This document shows, one piece after another, positions 52,736-64,000 of a stretch of DNA of 64,000 nucleotides. Each line of letters begins with the position of its first letter. Position 1 is the stretch's first letter. The notes under the pieces were generated by a model. That model worked only from the letters and a program-made list of their open reading frames with translations. It ran no database searches and was not told where the DNA came from. This stretch comes from Scylla paramamosain (taxonomy: Eukaryota > Arthropoda > Malacostraca > Decapoda > Portunidae), in NCBI RefSeq assembly GCF_035594125.1, contig NC_087156.1, positions 11,862,806 to 11,926,805 of the forward strand. The letters are read 5' to 3'. The position numbers and the translations under genes were made by a program.

Positions 52736-55700
52736 TTTTAATTATTATTTTCTCTATAAAGAGTGTTATTTGTGGGTTTTAGATTTTTTGTACATAAGGA
52801 ACTTGAAAATACTCATAATACATGATCAAAAACACTCAAAATACATATTTTTGGTAATGTTATTCTGTTTCTCCATAAAGGTTGTTTTGCATGCGTTTAG
52901 CGTTTTAGTATGTAAGAAGTTAAAAAACACTTAAAGGCAAGTTCTTCGTAAAATTTGGTTTTATTCCAATGTAATGTGATTGTTCTGCTTTTTAGTGTTT
53001 TGTTGCATATAACGTTCAAAAACACTCAAAAGACACTTTTCTGCTAATGCCATTTTTTCCCACATAAAACTAGTTTCGCATGTAATTTGGGATTTTCGTA
53101 ACTAAGAATGTGAAAAACACTCAAAATACACACATTTGGTAAGGTAGTTCTGTTTTTCAATTAAAAGTGTTATTCATGAGTTTTAGTGTTTTGGTATGTA
53201 AGAAACTTCTCTATATACACGAGATTTTGCGTTTTTTGCCTTGTGCTTCTTGTGGAACTATAAAACATTCATTATACACGTTTTTCGTCATGTCCTTTTG
53301 CTTCCCAATATAGAGTGCTTTTCATCCATTTGCGCGTTTTTTGTAGCTAAAAAGCTCAAAAACACTTTTTGGTAATGTTGTTCTATTTCTTGATATTTGT
53401 TTGTTTGCATCAGTTTTAGCGTTTTACTTCGTAAAACACTGAAAAGACAAGTATTCAGTAATTTTGTTTTGGATTCACATATTGACTCACTTCCATATTC
53501 CTGAAAAGACAGGTTTCTAGTAAAGTCGTTTAACTTCCTTATATAGGTGGCATGCACTTTAGAGTTTGGTACATAAAAATCGGAAAAAGAGCTATAATTA
53601 GCTTTTTTGATAATGTTCTTTTTTCCACATAAATTCCCTTAATTTTGGCAGAATTTTGACATCTTGGTACCTATGAAAATCAATATAAAAAAAAGTTTTT
53701 TTAATTTATTTATTTTTTTCTCTATAAAGAGTGCTATTTGTGGGTTTTAACGTTTTGGAACTTAAAAACGGTCCTAATACACGATTTTCGTAATGTCCTT
53801 TCGTTTCCCAAACATAGGGTTCTTTGCATGTATTTAAGCGTTTTTATAGGTAACACGATGAAAAACACTTAAAACACATGTTTTTAATGTTATTCTGCTT
53901 CTCCATAAAAAAGTTTTTTGCATGCGTTTTAGCGTTTTTGTTTGTAAGGAGGTCGAAAAAACTTCAAGGCAAGTTCTTGGTAAAAGTTGGTTTTATTCCC
54001 ATGTAATGTGATTGCCCTGTTTTTTTTTTTTTTTGATTTATTGACTAACACGCTCTAAAACACTCAAAAGACACTTCTGGTAATGTCATTTTTTTTCCAA
54101 CAGAGTTTCGCGTGCTATTTGGGATTTTGCTAAGAATGTGAAAAACACTCAAAATACACACATTTGGTAAGGTGTTTCTGTTTTTCAATTAATATTGTTA
54201 TTCATGAGTTTCAGCAATTTGGTATCTAAGAAACTTCTTTATATACACGAGTTTTTGCCTTTTTCGCCTTGTGGTTCTTGTGAACTTCAAGTTCTTTTGC
54301 TCAAAAATAATAAGACACTCATTATACACGTTTCTCGTAATGTTCTTTTGTTTCCCAATAGGGTGTGCTTTGCATCCAATTTCGCGTTTTTGTAGCTAAC
54401 AAGCTCAAAAACACTCAAAATGTACCTTTTCGGTAATGTTATTTTATTTCATCTTATTGGTTGGTTTGCATCCGTTTTGGCGTTTTCTACGTAAAACACC
54501 GAAAAGACACGTTTTCAGTAATTTTGTTTTACATTCCCATATAGAGTGACTTGCATGTTATTTACCGTTATGGTGCCTAACAAGCTGAAAAACACTTATA
54601 AGACAGTGTTCTGGAAAAGACGTTTAATTTCCCCATATGGGTGGCATGCATTTTAGGGTTTGGTACATAACAGTACGAAAAAAAAAAGCTAAAATTAACT
54701 TTTTTGATAATTGACTCATAATTTCCTGAATTTTGCCCAAATTTTGGCATCTCGGTACCTGTGAAGATAAAAAAGAAAGTAAAAAAATATCATATTTATT
54801 TATTTATTTATTTATTTTTCTCAATAAAGAGTGTTATTTGTGGCTTTTAGCTTTTTGGTAAATAATGATCTTAAAAACACTCATAATACACGTTTCTCGT
54901 AATGTCCTTTCGTTTCCCAAAAAATAGGGTTCTTTGCATGTATTTAAGCCTTTTATTGGTAAAATGATCAAAAACACTCAAAATATATGTTTTTGGTAAT
55001 GTTATTCTCTTTCTCCATAAAGTGTGTTTTGCATGTGTTTTAGCGTTTTGGTATATAAAGAGCTCAAAACACTTAAAAGCATGTTCTTGGTAAAAATTGA
55101 TTTTATTGCCATGTAAAGTGATTGCCCTGCTTTTTAGTGCTTTATTGCCTAACACGCTCAAAAACACTCAAAAGACACTTTTCTGGTAATTACATTTTTT
55201 TCCCGCATAATGCTGGTTTCGCATGGAATTTGGGATTTTGGTAACTAATAATGTGAAAAGAACTCAAAATACACCCATTTAATAAAGTTGTTCTGTTTCC
55301 CAATTAAGAGTGTTATTCATGAGTTTCAGCATTTTGGTATCTAGGAAACTTCTCCATATACACGAGTTTTTGCGTTTTTTGCCTTGTGGTTCTTTTGAAC
55401 TATAAAACATTCATTATACACTTTTCTCGTAATGTCCCTTTGTTTCCATATATAGAGTGCTTTGTATCAATTTTCAAGCTGAAAAACACTCCAAATATAA
55501 CTTTTTGGTAATGTTTTTCTACTTCTTGATATTGTTTGGTTTGCATCCGTTTTAGCGTTTTTTTCTACGTAAAACACTGAGAAGACACATTTTCAGTAAT
55601 TTTGTTTTGGTTTGCCATATAGAGTGAGTTCCTTATTATTTATCGTTTTGGTGCCTAACATGCTAAAAAACACTCAAAACACAGATTTCTGGTAAGGTCG

Positions 55701-58700
55701 TTTAATTTCCTCATATTGGAGGCTTTGCATGCACTTTAGTGTTTGGTACATAAGAGTCCGAAAAAAAGCTAATATCAACGTTTTTGATAATATTCTGTAA
55801 TCATAAAATTGCCCTAATTTTTCCCAGAATTTTGGAATCTCGGTACCTATGAAGGTGAATAACAAAAAAAAAAAAAAAAATCCTTTTATTTATTTATTTT
55901 ATTTTTAATTTTTTTCTAAATAACGAATGTTATTTGTGGGTTTTAGCTTTTTGGTAGTTAAGGAACTTAAAAACACTCATAATACACGTTTCTCGTAATG
56001 TCCTTACGTTTCCCAAACATAAGGTTCTTTCCATGTACTTAAGTGTTTTTATAGATAACTATCAAAAACACTCAAAATACATGTTTTTGGTAATATTATT
56101 CTGTTTCTCCATAAAGTTTGTTTTCCATGCGTTTTAGCGGTTTGGTATGTAAGAAGCTCAAAAACAAATATTGGCAAGTTCTTGGTAAAAGTTGGTTTTA
56201 TTCCCATGTAATGTGATTGCCCTGTTTTTTAAATATTTCATTGCCTAACACGCTCAAAAACAATTAAAAGACACTTCTGGTTATGTCATTTTTTTTCCTC
56301 ATAAAGCTAGTTTCGCATGCTATTTCGAGTATTACTTACTAGGAATATGAAAAACACTCAAAATGCACGCATTTGCTAAGCTTGTTCTGTTTCTCAATTA
56401 AGATTGTTATTCATGAGTTTCAGCATTTTTGTATCTAAGAAACTTCTTTATATACACGAGTTTTTGGGTTTTTTCTACGTAAAACACTGAGAAGATACAT
56501 TTTCAGTAATTTTGTTTTGGATTCCCATATAGAGTTATTTCTTTATTATTTATTGTTTTGGTGTCTAACATGCTGAAAAACACTGAAAAGAAAGATCTCT
56601 GGTAAGGTCGTTTAATTTCCTCATATAGGAGGCTTTGCATGCACTTTAGGGTTTGGTACATAACAGTCCGAAAAAAAAAAAAAGCTAAAATTAACTTTTT
56701 TGATAATATTTTTTTTCATATAATTTTCCTGAAATTTCCAAGAATTTTAGCATCTTGGTACCTATAAAGATATAAAAAAAAATCTATTTTTTTTTTCTAA
56801 ATAAAGAGTGTTATTTCTGGGATTTAGCTTCTTGGTACTTAAGGAACTTAAAAAAAAACACTCATAATACACGTTTCTCGTTTTGTTTCCCAAACATAAT
56901 GTTCTCTGCATGTATTTAAGCGTTTTTATAGATAACATGATAAGAAACACCCAAATTACATGTTTTTGGTAATGTTATTATGTTTCTCCATAAAGTTTGT
57001 TTTCCGGTTTAGTATATAAGGAGCAAAAAAACATTTAAAGGCAAGTTCTTGGTAAAAATTGGTTTTATTAAAATGAAAAGTGATTGCCCTGCTTTTTAGT
57101 GCTTTATTGCCTATCACGCTCAAAAACACTCAAAAGACATTTTTCTGGAAATGTTATATTTTCCCACATAAATCTGGTTTCGCATTAAATTTGGTTTTTT
57201 GGTAACTAAGAATATGAAAAATACTCAAAATACACGAATTTGGTAAGGTGGTTCTGTTTCTCAATTAAAAGTCTTATTCATGAGTTTAAGCATTTTGGTA
57301 TCTTGGAAACTTCTCAATATACACGAGTTTTTGCGTTTTTTTGTCTTGTTCTTCTTTTGAACTACAATACACTCATTATACACTTTTCTCGCAATATCAC
57401 TTTGTTTCCCAATATAGAGTGCTTTGTATAAATTTTAGCGTTTTTTTTTTGTAGGTAACAAGGTCAAAATCACTAAAAATATACCTTTTTGGTAGTGTTT
57501 TTTCTATTTCGTGATATTGGTTGGTTTGCATCCATTTTAGCGTTTTTCTACAAAAAACATTGGAAATACACGTTTTCAGTAATTTTGTTTTGGATTCCCA
57601 TATAAAGTGAGTTCCTTATTTTTTATCGTTTTGGTGCCTAACATGGTGAAAAACACTCAAAAGACAGATTTCTGGTAAGGTCGTTTAATTTCCTTATATA
57701 GGAGGCTTTGCATGCAGTTGAGGGTTTGGTACATAACACTCCGAAAAAGAAGCTAAAATCAACTTTTTTGATAATATTCCTTATCATATAATTGCCTTGA
57801 ATTTTCCCAGAATTTTGGCATTTAGGTACCTATGAAGATGAATAAAAAAAAAAAATTTATTTTTTTATTTATTTATTTTTTCTAAATAAAAAGTGGGTTT
57901 TAGGTTTTTGCTACTTAACAAACTTAAAACCACTCATAATATACGTTTCTCGTAATGTCCTTTTGTTTCCCAAACATAAGGTTTTTTGCATGTATTTAGG
58001 CGTTTTTACAGATAACATCATCAAAAACACTCAAAATACATGTTTTTGGTAATTTTATTCTTTTTCTCCATAAAGTTTGTTTTGCATACGTTTTAGCGGT
58101 TTAGTATATAAGGAGCTCAAAAACACTTAAAGGCAAGTTCTTGATAAAAAATTGGTTTTATTGAAATGTAATGTGATTGCCCTGCTTTTTAGTGCTTTAT
58201 TGCCTATCAGGCTCAAAAACACTAGAAAGACATTTTTCTGGTAATGTCATTTTTTTCTCACATAAAGCTGGTTTCGCCTGCAATTTGGGGATTTGGTAAC
58301 TAAGAAGTTAAGTAAGGTTGTCCTGTTTCTCAATTAGGAATGTTATTCATGAGTTTCAGCATTTTCGTATATAGGAAACTTCTCCATATCCTCAAGTTTT
58401 TGCGTTTTTTGCCTTCTGGTTCTTTTGAACTATAAAGCCCTCATTATACACTTTTCTTGCAATGTCCTTTTATTTCCTAATATAGAGTGCTTTGCATCAA
58501 TTTTTGCGTTTTATGTAGGTAACAAGCTCAATAACACTCAAAATATACATTTTTGGTAATGTTTTTCTATTTTTTTTATATTGGTTAGTTTGCATCCGTT
58601 TTAGCGTTTTTCTACGTAAAACACGGAGAAGATACGTTTTCAGTAATTTTGTTTTGGATTCCCATATGGAGTGAGTTCCTTATTATTTATCGTTTTGGTT

Positions 58701-59396
58701 GCTAACATGCTAAAAAACACTCATAACACAGATTTCTGGTAAGGTCGTTTAATTTCCTCATATTGGAGGCTTTGCATGCACTTTAGGGTTTGGTATATAA
58801 CAGTCCGTAAAAAAAGCTAGGATTAACTTTTTTGATAATTTTCTTTTATCATATAATAGCCCGGAATTTTCCCAGAATTTTGGCATATTGGTACCTATGA
58901 AGATGAATAAAAAAAAAATCCTATTTTTTATTTTTTATTTATTTATATTTCTAAATAAAGTGTTATTTGTTGGTTTTAGCTTTTTGTACTTAAGGAACTA
59001 AAAAACACTCATAATAGATATTTCTCGTAATGTCCATTCGTTTCCCAAACATGAGGTTTTTTGCATGTATATAACCGTTTTTATAGATAACATGATAAAA
59101 ACACTCAATATACATGTTTTTGGGAATGTTATTCTGTTTCTCCATAAAAGGTGTTTTTCCATGCGTTTTAGCGTTTTGGTATGTAATGAGCTCGAAAACA
59201 CCTAAAGGCAAGTTCTTGGTAAAACTTGAATTTATTGCCATGTAATGTGATTGCCCTGCTTTTTAGTGGTTTATTGCCTAACACGCTCAAAAACACTCGT
59301 AAGACATTTTCTGGTAATATTTTTTTTTTTCCCACATAAAGCTAGTTTCGCATGGAATTTGGGGTTTTGGTAACTAAGAATGAGAAAAACACTCAA

Positions 59397-59572
59397 AATA
59401 CAGGCATTTAGTAAGGTTGTTCTGTTTCTTAATTAAAAGTGTTATTCATGAGTTTCAGCATTTTGGTATGTAAGAAACTTCTCTAATACACACATTTAGT
59501 AAGGAAGTTCTGTTTCTCAATTAAAAGTAATATTCTTGAGTTCCAGCCTTTTGGTATGTAAGAAACTTCTTT
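59397..59572 (+). repeat. 88-bp local tandem duplication (M5/M6), copy C
   Basis: AATACAGGCATTTAGTAAGG recurs 88 bp later as AATACACACATTTAGTAAGG, as at 31,815. The second copy has diverged (AAGTAATATTCTTGAGTTCC). Sharing of this private rearrangement links blocks A and C. Confidence 0.85.
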
Positions 59573-62505
59573 ATGTACACGAGTTTTTTAGTTTTTTGCC
59601 TTGTGGTTCTTGTGAAACTTTAAAACAATCATTATACACGTTTCTCGTAATATCCTTTTCTTTCCTAATATAGACTGCGTTTCATCCATTTTCGCATTTT
59701 CTTTTTGTAGGTAAGAAGCTTAAAAACACATCAAAATATATCTTTTTGGTAATGTTATTCTATTTCTTCATATTTTTTGGTTTGCATCCGTTTTAGGGTT
59801 TTTCTACGTAAATCACTGAAAAGACACGTTTTCAGTAATATTGTTCAAATTGCTGATAAATCACTCAAAAGACAGGTTTCTGGTAAAGTCGAGTAATTTC
59901 TCTATATAGGTGTCTTTGCATACCCTTCTGGGTACATAACTCCGTAAAAAAGCTAAAATTATTTTTTTAATAGTAATTTTTTTTTTTACAAAATATACCT
60001 GAATTTTTCCAGAATTTTAGTGTCTCGGTACCTATGAAGATGAATAACAAAAATTTTTTTTTTCTCTATAAAGTGATATTTGTGAGTTTTAGCTTTTTGG
60101 TACTTAAGGAACTTAAAAAGACTCATAATACATGATTTTCGTAATGTCCTTTTCTTATACAAACATAGGGTTTTTACATGTATTTAAGCGCTTTTATATG
60201 TAATATTATCAAAAACACTCAAAATACATATTTTTGGTAATGTTATTCTGTTTCTCCAGAAAGGGTGTTTTACATGCGTTTTAGCGTTTTTGGTATAAAT
60301 TTGTTCTATTCCAATGTAATATGATTGCCCTGCTTTTTAGTGCTTTATTGCCTATCAAGCTCAAAAACACTTAAAAGACACTTTTCTAGCAATGTCATTT
60401 TTTTGTCACATAAAGGTAGTTTTGCATGCAATTTGGGGTTTTAGTAACTAAGAATGTAAAAAGCACTCAAAATACACGAATTTAGTAAGGTTGTTCTGTT
60501 TCTTAATTAAGAGTGTTATTCATGAGTTTCAGCATTTTGGTATCTAGGAAATCTCTCCATATACACGAGTTTATGTGTTTTTTGCCTTGAGGTTCTTTTG
60601 AACTATAAAAAACTCATTATACACTTTTCTTGCAATGTCCTTTTATTTTCCAATATAGAGTGCTCTCCATCAATTTTCGTGTTTTTTGTAGGTAAAAAGC
60701 TCAAAAACACTCAAAATATACCTTTTTGGTAACGTTTTTTCTATTTTTTGATATTGCTTGCTTTCCATCCGTTTTAACGTTTTTCTACGTAAAACACTGA
60801 GAAGACACGTTTTCAGTAACTTTGTTTTGGATTCCCATATAGAGTGAGTTTCTTATTTTTTATCGTTTTGGTGGCTAACATGCTAAAAAACATTCATAAC
60901 ACAGATTTCTGGTAAGGTCGTTTAATTTCCTCATATTAAAGGCTTTGCATGCACTTTAGGGTTTGGTACATAACAGTCCGAAAAAAAAGCTAAAATTTAC
61001 TTTTTTGATAATATTCTTTTATCACATAATTTCCCTGAATTTTCCCAGAATTTTGGCATCTCGGTACCTATGAATATGAATAAAAAAAAAATCCTATTTA
61101 TTTTATTTATTTATTTATTTTTTTATTTTCTAAATAAAGAGTGTTATTTGTAGGTTTTAGCTTTTTGGTAATTATGGAACTTAAAAAAAACACTCATAAT
61201 ACACGTTTCTCGTAATGTCCTTTTGTTTCCCAAACATAATGTTTTTTGCATGTATTTAAGCGTTTTTATAGATAACATAATCAAAACCACTCAAAATACA
61301 TGTTTTTGGTAATGTTATTGTGTTTCTCCATAAAGTTTGTTTTGCATGCGTTTTAGCGGTTTGGTATATAAACACTAAAAGGCAAATTCTTCGTAAAAGT
61401 TGGTTTTATTCCCATGTAATGTGATTGTTTTGCTTTTTAGTGCTTTGTTGCATATCACGCTGAAAAACACTCAAAAGACATTTTTCTGGTAATACGATTA
61501 TTTTCCCCACATGAAGGTAGTTTCGCATGTAATTTGGCATTTTCGTAACTAAGAATGTGAAAAGAAGAATGTGTAAGAAATTTCTCTATATACACGAGTT
61601 TTTGCGTTTATTGCCTTGTGGTTATTTTAAAACTATAAAACACTCATTATACACGTTTCTCGTAATGTCCTTTTGTTTCATAATATAAAGTGCTTTACAT
61701 CCATTTTTGCATTTTTTGTAGGTAACAAGCTCAAAAACACTCAAAATATATCTTTTTGGTAATGTTATTCTATTTCTTCATATAGGATGGTTTGTTTCCG
61801 CTTTAGAGTTTTTCTACGTAAAACACTGAAAAGACACCTTTTTAGTAATTTTCTTTTGGATTCACATATTGACTGACTTCCATATTATTTATCGTTTTGG
61901 TGCTTAACATGCTGAAAAACACTGAAAAAACAGGTTTCTGGTAAAGTCGTTTAACTTCTCTATATAGGTGGATTTGCATGCACATTGGTGCATAACAATC
62001 CGAAAAAAGAAGGTATAATTAACTTTTATGAAAATTTTCTTTTTTTTTACATAAATTCCATGAATTTTGGCAGAATTTTGGCATCTCGGAACCTATGAAG
62101 ATGAATAACAAAAAAAAAAATCCCATTTTTTTATTTTTTTATTTATTATTTATTTTTTTCAAAAGAGTGTTATTTGTAGGTTTTAGCTTTTTGGTACTGA
62201 AGGAACTGAAAAATCACTCATAATACACGTTTCTTGTAATGTTCTTTCGTTTCCCAAACATAAGGTTCTTTCCATGTATTTAAGCGTTTTTATAGATAAC
62301 ATGATCAAAATGGTAATATTTGGTAATGTTATTCTGTTTCTCCATAAAATGTATTTTACATGCTTTTTAGCGTTTTGGTATGTAAGGAGCTCAAAAACAC
62401 TTAAAGGCAAGTTCTTGATAAAATTTGGTTATATTCCCATGTAATGTGATTGCCTTGGCTTTTAGCGCTTTATTGCGTAACACGCTCAAAAATACTAAAA
62501 AGACA

Positions 62506-62952
62506 TGCAAAGCCTTCCATATGATGAAATTAAAGACCTTATCAGAAATCTGTCTTTTGAGTGTTTTTCAGCATGTTAGGCACCAAAACGATAAATAATA
62601 AGGAACTCAATCTGTGGGAATCCAAAAGAAAATTACTGAAAACGTGTCTTCTCAGTGTTTTACGTAGAAAAACGCTAAAACTGATACAAACCAACCAATA
62701 TCAAGAAGTAGAAAAACATTACCAAAAAGTATATTTTGAGTGTTTTTGAGCTTGTTACCTACAAATAAACGCGAAAATGGATACAAAGCACTCTATATTG
62801 GGAAACAAAGGGACATTGCGAGAAAAGTGTAGAATTAATGTTTTATAGTTCAAAAAAACCATAAGGCAAAAAACGCAAAAACTCGTGTATATGCTGAAAC
62901 TCATGAATAACACTCTTAATTGAGAAATAGAGCAACCTTACTAAATGCGTGT
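62506..62952 (-). repeat. Inverted HOR block, copy C
   Basis: Third copy of the inverted M9-to-M5 block, about 447 bp, with the same junctions (AAAAAGACA then TGCAAAGCCTTCCATATGAT; TAAATGCGTGT then CAAAAACACTAAAAGGC) and the same internal fusion TGTATATGCTGAAACTC. Confidence 0.9.
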
Positions 62953-64000
62953 CAAAAACACTAAAAGGCAAGCTCTTCTTAAAAGTTGGTTTTATGCCCA
63001 TGTAATGTGATTGCCCTGCTTTTTACTGCTTTATTGCCTAACACGCTGAAAAACACTCAAAGACACTTTTCTGGTAATGTCTTTTTTTTCACATAAAGCT
63101 AGTTTCGCATGGAATTTGGGGTTTTGGTAACTAAGAATGTATAAAAACACTCAAAATACACGCATTTAGTAAGGTTGTTCCGTTTCTTGATTAAGAGTGT
63201 TATTTATGAGTTTCAGTATTTTGGTATATTAGAAACTTCTCCATACAGTCGATTTTTTTCGTGTTTTGCCTTGTGGTTCTGGTGAAACTATAAAGCACTC
63301 ATTATACACGTTTCTCGTTATGTCCTTTTTTTTCCTTATATAGAGTGCTTTGCATCCATTTTCGCTTTTTTTTCATGTAACAAGCTCAAAAACACACAAA
63401 ATATACGTCTTTGGTAATGTTATTCTATTTCTTCATATTGGTTGGTTTGCATCCGTTTTAGCGTTTTTCTACGTAAATCTTTTAAAAGACACGTTTCCAG
63501 TAATTTTGTTTTGGATTTCCATATAGAGTAACTTTCATATTATGTATCGTTTTGGTGTCTAACATGCAGAAAAACATTCAAAAGACAGATTTCTTATAAA
63601 GTCGTTTCCCGTAATTTCCCTGAATTTTGGCAGAATTTTGGTATCTTGGTACCTATGAAAATCAATAACAAAAAATAAAAATGCTTTTTTTTTATTTATT
63701 TATTTTTTTTTCTCTTTAAACGTTTTAACGTTCTGGTACTTAAGGAACTTAAAAACATTCATAATACACATTTCTCGTAATGTCCTTTCGTTTCCCAAAT
63801 ATGGGGATCTTTGCATATATTTAAGCATTTCTATAGGTAACATGATAAGAAAACACACAAAACACTTGTTTTTGGTAATGTTATTCTGCTTCTCCAGAAA
63901 GGTGTGTTTTGCATGCGTTTTAGCGATTTGGTATGTAAGGAGCTGAAAAACACTTCAAGGCACGTTCTTTGTAAAAGTTGGTTTTATTCCAATGTAATAT

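Larger units (their letters stand above)
38367..64000 (+). repeat. Array VI (right part): 11-mer HOR to the window edge
   Basis: The 11-mer units continue, with M1 near 39,267, 40,335, 40,887, 41,903, 42,793, 43,890, 44,905, 46,222, 47,305, 48,412, 49,473, 51,740, 52,775, 53,743, 54,845, 55,939, 56,820, 57,893, 58,972, 60,085, 61,151, 62,177 and 63,720. Most spacings are 0.9-1.2 kb. Irregular ones are explained by fusions: M2/M7 at about 40,440-40,540, M4/M2 near 45,255, and M9/M11 near 52,635. There are also the two inverted blocks at 50,406 and 62,506. The array is cut by the right edge of the window. No genes were seen. Recurrent reading frames of about 60 codons (for example that at 47,095) are the same repeat frame in many copies. 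Confidence 0.88.
52640..64000 (+). repeat. Super-repeat copy C (at least 11 kb, open at right edge)
   Basis: This aligns with A through shared variants at an offset of about 25.3 kb early (53,000 to 27,620; 54,020 to 28,690). From about 56.4 kb on the offset is about 27.5-27.6 kb (56,740 to 29,200; 57,800 to 30,280; 58,870 to 31,280; 60,010 to 32,420; 61,045 to 33,460; 62,506 to 35,009). So C has roughly 2.2 kb more than A between 54.2 and 56.4 kb. It starts after an M9/M11 fusion and an ATGAATGAATAAC plus TA-rich expansion at 52,660-52,735. The inverted block and its right flank are present, so the copy is probably complete to about 63.9 kb. Confidence 0.68.

Overview
This window is satellite DNA from a eukaryotic, almost certainly animal, genome. 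It is strongly A+T-rich. I find no intact protein-coding gene, tRNA, rRNA or CRISPR array. Nearly all 64 kb consist of degenerate tandem copies of one monomer of about 96 bp. Read in the majority orientation (called + here), a monomer begins near GCGTTTTAGCGTTTTGGTAC, continues CTCAAAAACACTCAAAATAC and CGTTTTTGGTAATGTT, and ends near CCATATAGGGTGCTTTGCAT. The animal assignment rests on a dead non-LTR retrotransposon (CR1/Jockey-like) at about 12,730-14,398. Its octanucleotide 3' tail gave me a weak impression of an arthropod, but I cannot name a species.

Layout: (I) 1-4,271, divergent monomers in - orientation, ending next to a 128-bp (AT)n tract. (II) 4,272-7,350, + orientation, a decayed five-type cycle a-b-c-d-e, with an (AC)34 tract. 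7,351-7,860 is a short inverted block. (III) 7,861-about 12,570 is a homogeneous higher-order repeat (HOR) of about 1.1 kb made of 11 monomers. 12,730-14,398 is the LINE corpse. (IV) 14,399-17,339 is the five-type array again, and 17,340-17,802 a second inverted block. (V) 17,803-24,830 is a different HOR, about 0.73 kb and eight monomers, with an 84-bp (AT)n tract. (VI) 24,831-64,000 is the 11-mer HOR again, with many internal deletions, hybrid monomers, a 109-bp LINE fragment flanked by target-site duplications (25,573-25,681) and a displaced piece of array IV (37,951-38,366).

The structure is hierarchical: monomer (96 bp); 5-mer cycle (about 470 bp); 11-mer HOR (about 1.1 kb), which is two passes through the 5-mer cycle plus one extra A/T-rich monomer; and a super-repeat of roughly 10-12 kb present three times (A, B and C, from about 26.7, 40.9 and 52.6 kb). 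Each super-repeat copy carries the same 450-bp inverted block (35,009; 50,406; 62,506). This is the signature of repeated unequal exchange and segmental amplification in heterochromatin, possibly pericentromeric or centromeric; the location is inference. No genes cooperate here. The interest lies in the repeat architecture.
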